Shown here one piece after another: positions 8,208 to 17,762 of a stretch of DNA of 36,737 bases. Source of the stretch: Pseudomonadota bacterium (GTDB taxonomy: Bacteria > Pseudomonadota > Gammaproteobacteria > Eutrophobiales > Eutrophobiaceae); the NCBI GenBank assembly GCA_022574295.1, contig JACZSJ010000010.1, positions 1 to 36,737 on the forward strand, read 5' to 3'. Within the stretch, counting starts at the first letter, position 1. Each line of letters begins with the position of its first letter. The notes below the pieces were generated by a model, which had not been told where the DNA came from, ran no database searches, and was given only the letters and a program-made list of their open reading frames with translations. Both the position numbers and the translations under genes were made by a program.

Positions 8208-9209
8208 ATGAATCGTAGAGTCTTTCTTAAGCTAATACAAACGGCCATTTTGTTATTTGGCCCATTCAGAACAACACTGGCTGCTCTGAAGAAGCAGCCG
8301 ACAGGGCTTGTTTACGATGATTTTTTTCTTCAGTACTGGCTGGAGGAAGGGCATCCTGAGTCGCCGGATCGGCTTCGCAGCATCATGAAACTGATGAAGC
8401 ATTCAGGCTTGCTTTCACATTTAACACAAATACAAACCAGGGTGGATGTCCTGGCCGATCTTTCCCGAATTCATACTGCAGCACATGTGCATGCACTTAA
8501 AATAGAATACGGAAAATCAAATGATGTCGCACTGGCGGTTGTTGCTGGCATCCTGGCTGCAACTGATGAGGTTTGTCGTGGCAGCTTGAGGAATGCATTT
8601 TGTGTAACTCGACCACCAGGGCATCATGCGAGAAATACGGGCAAAGTCGAAGGCTTCTGTTTTTACAATGGTGTTGCTGTTGCTGCCCGCTACGCCCAGG
8701 AAAAATACGGCTTAAAGAAAATATTGATCGTCGATTGGGATTATCATCATGGCAATGGGACAGAGGCATTCTTTTATTCAGATCCCAGCGTACTTTATTT
8801 CTCCACCCATGATTATTTTGCCTATCCAGGCACGGGTGATCCAGCCAAAGTGGGTGAGGGTGCTGGCAAAGGATTTAATATTAATGTCCATCTTGATTGC
8901 AAATCGACTGATGAAGATATAATTGCGGCCTTTAATGAAAAATTATTGCCTGCCGCAAACCGCTTTAAACCAGATTTGATACTGATATCGGCGGGTTTTG
9001 ACAGCCGTCAGGATGATCTGCTTGGTTGTTTCGATATTACTGATGAAGGTTATCAGCAAATTACGATGATGGTCATGCAACTGGCGGGTCAATATTGCGA
9101 TGGTCGACTCGTTTCAGTCCTGGAGGGTGGCTATAACCTGGATGGGCTTGCCAGTGCAGTCAAAGTCCATGTTGAAACACTCCACTCAGGAACACAAACA
9201 AAAAACTGA
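8208..9209 (+). CDS. Histone-deacetylase-family zinc hydrolase with Tat-like signal
   Basis: This is an arginase/deacetylase-fold enzyme, related to acetoin-utilisation protein AcuC, acetylpolyamine amidohydrolases and class II HDACs. The 333-residue product has PPGHHA (His139, His140), DWDYHHGNGT with zinc ligands Asp178 and His180, the third ligand Asp265 in AGFDSRQDD, and the transition-state Tyr309 in LEGGYN, so all catalytic residues are kept. Unusually, the N-terminus is MNRRVFLKLIQTAILLFGPF, which fits a twin-arginine signal (RRxFLK then a hydrophobic run) with possible cleavage near residues 24-26. That would place a folded zinc enzyme in the periplasm. A membrane anchor is the alternative. 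The substrate is unknown; an acetylated polyamine or small amide is a guess from the family. Confidence 0.88.
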   Translation: MNRRVFLKLIQTAILLFGPFRTTLAALKKQPTGLVYDDFFLQYWLEEGHPESPDRLRSIMKLMKHSGLLSHLTQIQTRVDVLADLSRIHTAAHVHALKIEYGKSNDVALAVVAGILAATDEVCRGSLRNAFCVTRPPGHHARNTGKVEGFCFYNGVAVAARYAQEKYGLKKILIVDWDYHHGNGTEAFFYSDPSVLYFSTHDYFAYPGTGDPAKVGEGAGKGFNINVHLDCKSTDEDIIAAFNEKLLPAANRFKPDLILISAGFDSRQDDLLGCFDITDEGYQQITMMVMQLAGQYCDGRLVSVLEGGYNLDGLASAVKVHVETLHSGTQTKN

Positions 9210-9225
9210 TTTGGTAATGCCTTAA

Positions 9226-9564
9226 TCAGGTTTTACTGGTGTCTTTTCCTGAGGTGTATACTGGAAATGGGGCAATATTACTACCGCTTTCTGATATATT
9301 CGTAATTTTTGCGGCACCTTCCTTTTTTACCTCATCAATACGAATGACTGAGTGCATAGGAATATAGGTACGTGAAACCTCCTTAAATTCTGATTTCAGG
9401 TTCTCTTCAGAGGGATCGACCACAACCGCTGACCTTTCACCAAAGACGATTTCTTCAACCACAATAAAGCCGAACATCTCACCTTCATGGACGCTACGAG
9501 CAAAAATTTCATAAACCTTGTCCTGATTCTGAAAGATTACTTTGTAAATGATTTTTTTCGACAT
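9226..9564 (-). CDS. DUF1820 family protein
   Basis: The 112-residue protein begins MSKKIIYKVIFQNQDKVYEI and matches my memory of the DUF1820 family found in many gammaproteobacteria, typically about 110 residues with a conserved Glu-Met-Phe-Gly-Phe segment (EGEMFGFIVVEEI). Its function is unknown. It has no signal peptide or membrane segment and is probably cytoplasmic. It converges with the deacetylase gene, only 16 bases away. A TAGAAT box with GC-rich discriminator lies upstream, so it probably has its own promoter. Confidence 0.75.
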   Translation of the reverse strand: MSKKIIYKVIFQNQDKVYEIFARSVHEGEMFGFIVVEEIVFGERSAVVVDPSEENLKSEFKEVSRTYIPMHSVIRIDEVKKEGAAKITNISESGSNIAPFPVYTSGKDTSKT

Positions 9565-9632
9565 CTATCTAAAATCCTGCTTTTCCAGCTTTTTTGTGGT
9601 GGTTAAGATCCAGTCCTATTTTCTGAGCGCGG

Positions 9633-9660
9633 ATTCTAACATAAATCTTTCCTGGCACAA
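9633..9660 (-). promoter_or_regulatory. Candidate sigma-70 promoter for the DUF1820 gene
   Basis: On the minus strand a -35-like TTGTGC (9655-9660) is followed after 16 bases by TAGAAT (9633-9638), then a GC-rich CCGCGC. The same TAGAAT plus GC-rich discriminator occurs before lepA and pdxJ in this window. The -35 match is only partial. Confidence 0.4.
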
Positions 9661-9727
9661 TTTTCCCCGGGCACAATTTCTTCTGACCATTATTATCTCC
9701 GGTGCGTAACTCTAGTCATAAAGCTAA

Positions 9728-11230
9728 TTATAGACTGATAAAGAGGCTCCCACCGGGACCAAGTGGTAGTCCAGTATTTATCCAGATTAGAAGCATGACT
9801 ATCCAGATAAGACTGAATATCACCGTGTACGGCAGCATCAGGGCTATCAGGGTGCCAAAACCTGCATTTTTCCTGTGTCTCTGCAATTCCACCAGAATAA
9901 TAATCATGTAGGGATTCATCGGGGTAATCACATTAGTGACTGAATCACCGATACGATAAGCAACCTGCGTTAATTCAGGTGAAAAACCAACTTGCATCAG
10001 CATGGGGACAAATACGGGCGCTAAAAAGGCGTATTTAGCTGAAGCAGATCCTATCAATAGATTAGCTGACATTACCATCAGAATAAAACCGGTAATCAAC
10101 ATCGAAGCATCAAATTGCATGGCCACCAGCCATTGTCCACCGGTGATGGCCAACATTTTCCCCAGACCGGTGTATTTGAAACATTCAATAAACTGTGCAG
10201 CAAAAAAAGCCATGACAATGTAGGGCGACAGGCGAGAGATAGTTTCGCTTAACATCACAATGACTTGCTTATCATTTTTGATAACGCCTGCTGACAGGCC
10301 GAAGACAATGCCCGGCACAAAAAACAAAATAAACAATAATGGGACAGTGGCTTCAACCCAACGGGAAAAATGGGAGCCGGTGCCATATAAGGGTGCACCG
10401 GGAATGCTTATCAATAGACCAACAATAATAAGTGCAACACTCAGAGCCACGAATGCATGTATTAAAGCCTTTTTTTCATTCGCATATTCAAGCTGACTAT
10501 CAACGCGTTTCTCTGGTTCATCATTGGTAATCAAATCCTGGGCTGGATCAAGACGGGGCTCAACAAACCATGCAGTCACCGCCCAACCAAGCAGGGTCAG
10601 CAATACGGTTGAAACCAGCATGAACCACCAGTTGGCAGTGACAGCAACCTGATAATCCGGAACTAATATTTGTGCAGCGGTTTGTGTCAGCCCTGAGAGT
10701 AGGGGGTCAAGTGCAGTGACCAACAGATTCGCACTGAATCCAGCAGAAATTCCTGCGAATACAGCAGCAATCCCTGCCAGCGGTGAACGTCCTGCGGCAA
10801 TGTAGAGAGCAGCAGCAATGGGGGGTAAGACGACGTATCCTGCATCCAGCGCCATTGACGACATGATGCCTAAAAATATTGTTGCTGGGGTCAATAATGA
10901 TTGGGGGACCAGCAGGATAGAATGACGTAATAGTGCAGGCAGGAACCCTGATTTTTCTGCCAGACCAATCCCCAACATACCAACCAGAACAATGGCTAAT
11001 GGTGGAAATTTTATAAAATTTTCTACCATATGACTTAATAGCCACCAGATCCCATCTGATGAAAGTAAATTTTGTGTGGTGAGTGTGCCCGTCAATTCAC
11101 TGTAAACTCTCCAGTCCATAGAAGTGGCCAACCATGACAAAAACATCACGATGCCTGTGCCGATGACAAATAAAGTTGCCGGATCGGGCAATCGATTGCC
11201 AGTTGCTTCAATCCGATCAAGCAGTATCAT
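9728..11230 (-). CDS. AbgT-family transporter
   Basis: This polytopic inner-membrane transporter belongs to the AbgT family, whose members move p-aminobenzoyl-glutamate or export sulfonamides. The 500-residue length and N-terminus (LLDRIEATGNRLPDPATLFVIG) are typical. Family-typical segments include LVGMLGIGLAEKSG, MSSMALDAGYVVLPPIAAA and GDSVTNVITPMNPYMIIIL. Roughly a dozen hydrophobic helices are visible. Its ATG overlaps the stop of the upstream alpha/beta hydrolase (ATGA), so the two are co-translated. No abgA/abgB hydrolase pair is present, so p-aminobenzoyl-glutamate use is not supported by context. The transported compound remains open. Confidence 0.92.
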   Translation of the reverse strand: MILLDRIEATGNRLPDPATLFVIGTGIVMFLSWLATSMDWRVYSELTGTLTTQNLLSSDGIWWLLSHMVENFIKFPPLAIVLVGMLGIGLAEKSGFLPALLRHSILLVPQSLLTPATIFLGIMSSMALDAGYVVLPPIAAALYIAAGRSPLAGIAAVFAGISAGFSANLLVTALDPLLSGLTQTAAQILVPDYQVAVTANWWFMLVSTVLLTLLGWAVTAWFVEPRLDPAQDLITNDEPEKRVDSQLEYANEKKALIHAFVALSVALIIVGLLISIPGAPLYGTGSHFSRWVEATVPLLFILFFVPGIVFGLSAGVIKNDKQVIVMLSETISRLSPYIVMAFFAAQFIECFKYTGLGKMLAITGGQWLVAMQFDASMLITGFILMVMSANLLIGSASAKYAFLAPVFVPMLMQVGFSPELTQVAYRIGDSVTNVITPMNPYMIIILVELQRHRKNAGFGTLIALMLPYTVIFSLIWIVMLLIWINTGLPLGPGGSLFISL

Positions 11231-12087
11231 TTATTATTCTCGCCATAAGCGTTTATAAAGTTCTCGATACCATCAATATACGAACGGCCACTAATAATAA
11301 AGCCATCATTGTGACCGCCCTTTAATTCAAGAAAACTCTTTGGCGCTCGTGCTTTCTCAAACAACTCCCGGCCATATTTATAAGGGATAATTTCGTCCGT
11401 TTGACTATGTGAGATCAGGATGGGGCAATGAATATATTCGATCCGGTCAATAGATGCATATTTTATGCGAACAAGTAAATGTGTTGGCAAATAAGGATAA
11501 TAATGCTTTGCCATGTCCGCGACAGAAGTGAATGCTGATTCCAGTATCAATAAATTCGGTGTGTGTTTGCCGGCAAGCCAGATTGCAACGGCACCGCCCA
11601 TTGATCGACCAAAGATAATAATATTTTCATCTGAAATACCACGTGTTTCCGTCAGAAACTGCCAGGCAGCTTCAGCATCTCGATAGGTCCCTTGCTCACT
11701 GGTCGTTCCCTGACTTTGACCGTAACCACGATAATCGATAATAAAAACAGACAGCCCCATTTCGTGAAAGATTTTCAGGCTTTCAAGCCGATGGGAAATA
11801 TTACCGCCGTTACCGTGAAAAAATAACAGCGTTTTTCTTGCATTGTCTACCGGGACAAACCAGCCATTTAATAAAACATCATCTTCAGTTTTAAAATAAA
11901 CATCTTCATAGGGAAGTCCTGCCATATCAGGTGTGTAATCAATTTCTGAATGTGGGAAATAAATAAATCTTGGCTGGAATATATACAACAAAAGGGAAAG
12001 TAATACCCAAACTGAAACAAGAATAAAGAGAATTGAATGTAACATGCGCCGGGCTAGTTTTTTGAACTGTTGTGTTGATGTTGGCAT
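11227..12087 (-). CDS. Membrane-anchored alpha/beta hydrolase (BEM46/YfhR-like)
   Basis: A serine hydrolase of 286 residues with an N-terminal membrane anchor (about residues 16-37). The fold shows the oxyanion region FFHGNGGN, nucleophile Ser162 in GRSMGG, Asp231 in SQTDEIIP and His259 in GGHND, forming a complete triad. This pattern matches the BEM46/YfhR group (often annotated as DUF1749- or lipase-like), whose substrates are mostly unknown. It is coupled to the AbgT-type transporter gene by a four-base overlap and follows the quinone oxidoreductase gene by 27 bases. A shared role with the transporter (processing an ester or amide) is only inference. Confidence 0.85.
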   Translation of the reverse strand: MPTSTQQFKKLARRMLHSILFILVSVWVLLSLLLYIFQPRFIYFPHSEIDYTPDMAGLPYEDVYFKTEDDVLLNGWFVPVDNARKTLLFFHGNGGNISHRLESLKIFHEMGLSVFIIDYRGYGQSQGTTSEQGTYRDAEAAWQFLTETRGISDENIIIFGRSMGGAVAIWLAGKHTPNLLILESAFTSVADMAKHYYPYLPTHLLVRIKYASIDRIEYIHCPILISHSQTDEIIPYKYGRELFEKARAPKSFLELKGGHNDGFIISGRSYIDGIENFINAYGENNK

Positions 12088-12114
12088 GCGAGCCTGGAGA
12101 ATATCAATTTTGAA

Positions 12115-13110
12115 TCACATGGTTAATACTATTTTGCCAGTGGTTGTGCCGCTTTCTATCTCAACATGCGCCCTGGCGGCTTCTGCCAATGGCATTGATT
12201 GACTAATATGAATGGTCAGTTTCCCCGCATCAAAATACCTGGCGCATTCTTCAAGAATAAAAGTCTGGTGTTTTTGTGCATCTTTTAATCCAAAGAGCAG
12301 AGGAGACAACATGATCTCAAGATGAATACCAATATTGCGTTGACGAGCAACGATCCAATCAGTTTCCTTATCTGGCTGTAAGAGTGTAACGAAATGTCCG
12401 TAGTGCGCAATAGCAGGAAAAGAGGCCTCGATCAATTTGCTACCGACATTATCCATCACAATATCGACACCGTTACCATCTGTCCAATCCAGCACGGCTT
12501 CTACAAAATTCTGTTCCTTGTAGTTGATCGTCATGTCTGCACCAAGTGAACGAACAAAGTCGGCCTTTTCATCAGAACTTATCGTGGTGCATACATTGGC
12601 CCCTGCTATTTTAGCTAATTGTATCGCGACATGACCAACACCACCTGCACCTGCATGAATCAGCACGTTTTGATCAGCTTTGATATGGGCACGGTCATAC
12701 AATGCTTCCCAAGCGGTAATTAATACCAGAGGTGCAGCAGCAGCTTCTATAAAACTCAAACTTTCTGGTTTGTGTGCAACAAAGCGTTCATCGATTGTTC
12801 TGAATTCCGCGTAGTTACCCTGAATAGTGCCTATCCCTCCATGAAAGAAATAAACTTCGTCACCAGTTTGAAACCTGTTTACAGCTGATCCGACTTCTTC
12901 AACGATGCCACTACCATCACATCCCAATACGGCAGGTAGATTATCCATTGGATATAAACCTTGTCGTAATTTTGTGTCAATGGGGTTAATCCCCGCAGCA
13001 TGTATGCGAATTAACAGATCGGATGGTGATGACATCTCTGGTTTTTCAATTTCACACAGTTCGAGCACATCCGGAGCACCGACTTTTGTCATTAAAACTG
13101 ATCGCATCAT
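12115..13110 (-). CDS. Zinc-independent quinone oxidoreductase (MDR superfamily)
   Basis: An NAD(P)H-dependent reductase of the medium-chain dehydrogenase/reductase superfamily, zeta-crystallin / quinone oxidoreductase type. The 331-residue product has the GroES-like N-terminal domain (GINPIDTKLRQGLYP, LGCDGSGIVEEVG) and the nucleotide-binding motif AGAGGVGHVAIQLAK. The catalytic-zinc Gly-His-Glu signature is replaced by GCDGSG, so it should not bind catalytic zinc. Two adjacent ATG codons make the exact start 13110 or 13107. The repeat element at 13144-13311 separates it from trxB. The substrate cannot be predicted beyond a quinone or activated alkene. Confidence 0.87.
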   Translation of the reverse strand: MMRSVLMTKVGAPDVLELCEIEKPEMSSPSDLLIRIHAAGINPIDTKLRQGLYPMDNLPAVLGCDGSGIVEEVGSAVNRFQTGDEVYFFHGGIGTIQGNYAEFRTIDERFVAHKPESLSFIEAAAAPLVLITAWEALYDRAHIKADQNVLIHAGAGGVGHVAIQLAKIAGANVCTTISSDEKADFVRSLGADMTINYKEQNFVEAVLDWTDGNGVDIVMDNVGSKLIEASFPAIAHYGHFVTLLQPDKETDWIVARQRNIGIHLEIMLSPLLFGLKDAQKHQTFILEECARYFDAGKLTIHISQSMPLAEAARAHVEIESGTTTGKIVLTM

Positions 13111-13143
13111 TCAGACCTTTGATCTATTCCCCTTGAATATTAT

Positions 13144-14278
<1,135 letters not shown>

Positions 14279-14291
14279 TTACAGGGCGGTT

Positions 14292-14312
14292 ATACCCAAA
14301 CTACTTGGGTAT
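14292..14312. repeat. Collapsed copy of the type 1 element ends
   Basis: ATACCCAA-ACTAC-TTGGGTAT: 13 bases identical to the left end of the type 1 element are fused to 8 bases of its right end, giving a perfect 8-bp hairpin with a 5-base loop. It lies between the divergent trxB and ftsK genes. It looks like an internal-deletion product or excision footprint. Confidence 0.65.
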
Positions 14313-14478
14313 TAAAGAGGCGGTATGTTACGTTAATCCATGACGGCTGGCAAAATAGCTGAAATCTGCTTCTAATTCACAAAAAATTAACTTTTAATAT
14401 GGAAATAATTCTTATTAAACATGATAATAGGGCAGTTTTTGATTAATCAGGTTTAAGAGTAGTAAATAGCGAGATCAA

Positions 14479-16782
14479 ATGGCACAAGCCCAGCGTAAAC
14501 GAAGCCCAGGAAGACCACTCAGTAGCCAATTACTGAAAAATATCAGGGAAGCCAGTGTTATTTGTCTGGCGGCCGTTTCATTGTATTTATTGATCGCGCT
14601 TTCAAGTTTTTACCCGGGAGATCCTGCATGGTCCCACTCAGTCTCAGTCGAGGTGATTCAGAATAATGCCGGGAGGGTGGGGGCATGGGTTGCAGATATC
14701 CTGTTATATCTGTTTGGTTATATTGCATATACCTTTCCATTTATTCTGGCCTACAGTGGCTGGAGAATTTTTAAATCCATTCAAAATGAAGCGCCCGTCA
14801 ATTATGGACATTACGCCATTCGCGCAGTGGGTTTCATTCTGGCGCTTATGGGTACATGTGGGCTGGCATGGCTACACTTTCATGCTAGCGGAGGCTTGCC
14901 ACTGGAAATAAGGGGTGCCGGAGGAATCCTTGGTGATGCACTTGGTTCTAACCTGAGTACAACATTTGGAACTACGGGTGGCACACTAATTCTATTGACC
15001 ATGTCATTAATCGGCTTGACGCTATTTACTGACCTTTCCTGGTTGTGGGTCATGGACGCCACGGGGTACTGGACCTTTAAGTTGCTGGACTTGTTATCGG
15101 GTTTACGTGAACTGAGACAGGACCATGAATTGGGGAAACAGGCAAAGCGTGAAAGGGAAGCTGTATTAGAAATCGAAAAAGAAAAAATCGAGGGCAGGAA
15201 ACCCGTCAAGATTGAACCCATAATTTCAGAATTTGAGATCAGTGCCAGGGAAGAAAAAGAAAAACAGGTGAACTTATTCGAACTCCCGTTTGATACTGCC
15301 TTGCCTCCACTCGATTTACTTGATGTAGCACCAACACCTAAAGGACAGTACTCTCGTGAATCGCTGGAGGCCATCTCACGTCAGGTCGAGCTCAAACTAA
15401 AAGACTTTGGTATCGAAGCACAGGTCGTTGAGGTATTACCAGGACCTGTCATTACTCGCTTTGAAATACAGCCAGCACCGGGGGTCAAAGGCAGCCAGAT
15501 TATCAGTCTGGCCAAGGACATGGCACGTTCTTTATCTGTCGTCAGTGTACGTGTTGTGGATGTTATTCCCGGTAAATCCGTGATTGGCCTGGAAATTCCG
15601 AATGAATACCGGGAACTGGTCGCATTGAGCGATATACTCAGATCAAAAGAATACGACGCAATGAAATCGAGCCTGACGATAGGGCTTGGTAAAAATATTA
15701 GTGGTCAGCCGGTCGTCGCAGATCTAGGCAAAATGCCACATCTATTGGTTGCCGGGACAACAGGCTCTGGTAAATCGGTTGCCCTGAACGCCATGATCTT
15801 AAGCTTGCTTTATAAAGCCACGCCAAAAGACATTCGCTTGATCATGATCGATCCCAAGATGCTTGAGTTATCTGTTTATGAAGGGATTCCTCATTTATTG
15901 GCACCCGTTGTGACCGACATGAAAGAGGCATCAAACGCATTGCGTTGGTGTGTCGCCGAGATGGAACGTCGCTACAAATTGATGGCCTCGATTGGTGTGA
16001 GGAACATCTCCGGATATAACCGTAAAATTGAAGAGGCCAATGGACGTGGAGAACCTCTACCCGATCCAACCTACAAACCAGTTAATGAAGATGATCCAGA
16101 ACATTATTTAGAGCATCTGCCTTTTATTGTCGTGATTGTTGATGAACTCGCTGACATGATGATGACAACGGGCAAAAAGGTTGAAGAACTGATAGCCAGA
16201 TTGGCACAAAAGGCCAGAGCATCAGGTATACACCTGATTCTGGCAACACAGAGACCTTCTGTTGATGTTATCACCGGTTTAATCAAGGCAAATATTCCAA
16301 GCCGTATTGCTTTTCAGGTTTCATCAAAGGTTGATTCGAGGACGATACTGGATCAAATGGGTGCAGAGACCCTTCTGGGACATGGTGACATGCTTTATCT
16401 TCCCGCAGGTACCAGCATTCCGGAAAGAATACATGGCGCCTTTGTCGATGACCATGAAGTTCATGCTGTTGTCGAGAACATCAAATCCAGAGGTGAAGCT
16501 GATTATAACAATGACATTCTCAAGGCTGCTGCAGAAGGTGTGGCGGGGGCGATTGCTGGTATCGACAGGGCAACGGATGAAATGGATCCACTTTACGATG
16601 AAGCAGTGCAAATTGTGACTGAAACACGTAAAGCATCCATTTCCTATGTACAACGCCGTTTAAAAATTGGATATAACCGCGCAGCAAGGATCATTGAAGA
16701 AATGGAACGAAGTGGTTTGGTGAGTCAAACCGGTTCAAATGGCAGTCGGGAAGTTTTGGCAGCGCCGCCGCCTATTGACTAG
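14479..16782 (+). CDS. ftsK: DNA translocase FtsK
   Basis: A septal DNA pump that moves chromosome termini apart and activates XerCD at dif. The 767-residue product has an N-terminal domain with about four transmembrane segments (residues about 25-200), a short charged linker (about 215-265), then the alpha/beta motor with Walker A GTTGSGKS near residue 430 and Walker [26 protein letters not shown] is also present. A winged-helix gamma domain follows at the end ([23 protein letters not shown]), which reads KOPS-type guides. The linker is far shorter than in E. coli and like that of Pseudomonas. lolA follows closely, the conserved order. Confidence 0.97.
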   Translation: MAQAQRKRSPGRPLSSQLLKNIREASVICLAAVSLYLLIALSSFYPGDPAWSHSVSVEVIQNNAGRVGAWVADILLYLFGYIAYTFPFILAYSGWRIFKSIQNEAPVNYGHYAIRAVGFILALMGTCGLAWLHFHASGGLPLEIRGAGGILGDALGSNLSTTFGTTGGTLILLTMSLIGLTLFTDLSWLWVMDATGYWTFKLLDLLSGLRELRQDHELGKQAKREREAVLEIEKEKIEGRKPVKIEPIISEFEISAREEKEKQVNLFELPFDTALPPLDLLDVAPTPKGQYSRESLEAISRQVELKLKDFGIEAQVVEVLPGPVITRFEIQPAPGVKGSQIISLAKDMARSLSVVSVRVVDVIPGKSVIGLEIPNEYRELVALSDILRSKEYDAMKSSLTIGLGKNISGQPVVADLGKMPHLLVAGTTGSGKSVALNAMILSLLYKATPKDIRLIMIDPKMLELSVYEGIPHLLAPVVTDMKEASNALRWCVAEMERRYKLMASIGVRNISGYNRKIEEANGRGEPLPDPTYKPVNEDDPEHYLEHLPFIVVIVDELADMMMTTGKKVEELIARLAQKARASGIHLILATQRPSVDVITGLIKANIPSRIAFQVSSKVDSRTILDQMGAETLLGHGDMLYLPAGTSIPERIHGAFVDDHEVHAVVENIKSRGEADYNNDILKAAAEGVAGAIAGIDRATDEMDPLYDEAVQIVTETRKASISYVQRRLKIGYNRAARIIEEMERSGLVSQTGSNGSREVLAAPPPID

Positions 16783-16826
16783 CCCGCATGTTGCAACTTC
16801 AGGAAAGCATTCTGTCAAACGTCACT

Positions 16827-17447
16827 ATGAAACTGATAAAATTATTGTTATTTCTGTTGTTTGCAACTTCCGCTTATGCGGAAAACAAAGCCGAAGATCG
16901 CCTGATCCGCTTTCTTGACAATATGCAAACACTACAGGCCAATTTCAAACAGACACTCGTCGATGATCAGGGAATGGAATTAGAAAGTTCTTCCGGTGTT
17001 GTTTACTTAAAACGTCCGAATAAATTTCGTTGGGATTACAAACATCCCTATCAACAAACAATTGTCACCAATGGTGAAGTGTTATGGTTTTACGATGAGG
17101 ATCTCGAACAGGTAATAATAAGAGAAGCTTCATCATCCGTAGAGGGTACGCCTGTAGCTATATTGGGAAGTTATGAAGATATTGACAAACAATTCATCAT
17201 TATCGATATGGGAAATATTGAAGGATTCGACTGGGTAGAGCTGACACCCCGAGATATAGAAAATCAGTACAATAGTATTCGGCTTGGTTTCGATAAAGAA
17301 AAATTGGGCATGATGGTGATGTTTGATAACCTTGGCCAGGTGACACGTATCGATTTTACAGAAGAAGTCATTAACGAAAAACTGGACAATGGTACCTTTG
17401 ATTTCGAGCCACCTGAGGGGATTGATGTGATTGATGACCGAGGTTAG
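16827..17447 (+). CDS. lolA: Outer-membrane lipoprotein carrier protein LolA
   Basis: The periplasmic chaperone that carries lipoproteins from LolCDE to LolB. I place the start at ATG 16827 because it begins a clean signal peptide MKLIKLLLFLLFATSAYA, cleaved before ENKAED. An upstream ATG at 16788 would add 13 residues before it. The mature part has LQANFKQTLVDDQG, SSGVVYLKRPNKFRWDY and the C-terminal FDFEPPEGIDVIDD, all typical. It sits directly after ftsK, as expected, but the usual rarA and serS neighbours are missing. Instead a decayed insert follows, and its stop TAG lies inside GTTAG. Confidence 0.93.
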   Translation: MKLIKLLLFLLFATSAYAENKAEDRLIRFLDNMQTLQANFKQTLVDDQGMELESSSGVVYLKRPNKFRWDYKHPYQQTIVTNGEVLWFYDEDLEQVIIREASSSVEGTPVAILGSYEDIDKQFIIIDMGNIEGFDWVELTPRDIENQYNSIRLGFDKEKLGMMVMFDNLGQVTRIDFTEEVINEKLDNGTFDFEPPEGIDVIDDRG

Positions 17448-17453
17448 CTCAAG

Positions 17454-17479
17454 CCCTGACTTAATCAGAGCTTCCCTGG
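17454..17479 (-). repeat. Solo degenerate end of the type 2 element
   Basis: The 26 bases match the reverse complement of the left end of the element at 13144 at 21 of 26 positions, including the block GACTTAATCAGAG. No matching second end is visible nearby, so it appears to be a remnant. Confidence 0.55.
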
Positions 17480-17557
17480 TTACCTTTCAAGGTGTCTGAA
17501 TGCGCCTTCTTGTGAAAAATAATAAAGGTTCTAATCCAGTACTGGTATGTTTCAATG

Positions 17558-17689
17558 GTGCGCAAACTTCGCTCAGTTGGTTATCGTTTAGTTTACGAAG
17601 TAAATGACAAAGAAATTATTGTATACGTTATTGCTGTTGGCAAGAGGGAGCGTGGTATCGTTTACAGTAAGGCGGAAACAAGAAAATAG
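17558..17689 (+). pseudogene. relE: RelE/ParE-superfamily toxin, 3' fragment
   Basis: The frame reads KLRSVGYRLVYEV then NDKEIIVYVIAVGKRERGIVY and stops at TAG 17687-17689. This is the C-terminal half of RelE, with the conserved KLRSxGYRLVYxV and VGKRER segments that carry RNA-binding and catalytic basic residues. The family is about 85-95 residues and only about 42 remain. Upstream in frame a stop is reached within about 45 bases and the N-terminal half cannot be found. No relB antitoxin gene is present. It is therefore a non-functional remnant. The stop codon abuts the attC-like site, as in integron cassettes that carry toxin-antitoxin modules. Confidence 0.78.
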
Positions 17690-17752
17690 GTATAACAATT
17701 CGTTTAAGTTTGACCTCCGCTTCGCTACGGCATTTTAACTCAGTCGTTAGTA
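17690..17752 (+). repeat. attC-like integron cassette recombination site
   Basis: TATAACAATTCGTTTAAG at the left (R'' and L'' boxes), TTTTAACTCAGTCGTTAG at the right (L' and R' boxes), and a central hairpin-forming CCGCTTCGCTACGG. The spacing of about 60 bp and the AACAATTCGTT and CGTTAG blocks match the short attC sites of many cassettes. Outer boxes are imperfect (GTTAGTA). No integrase gene or second attC lies in the window. Confidence 0.72.
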
Positions 17753-17762
17753 ATAATAAATA

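Larger units (their letters stand above)
17448..17762. other. Decayed accessory insert between lolA and the diguanylate cyclase gene
   Basis: This 315-base gap holds, in order, a degenerate end of the type 2 element (17454-17479), a sequence I cannot assign (about 17480-17557), a relE 3' fragment (17558-17689) and an attC-like site (17690-17752). The rest is AT-rich. GTTAG at 17443-17447 and again at 17746-17750 could mark the ends of an inserted integron cassette; that boundary is a guess. Confidence 0.6.

Noticed and set aside
9640-9700. Short direct repeat GGCACAATTT in the DUF1820-AbgT gap
   Set aside because: Only two copies of about ten bases; no structure or family recognised.
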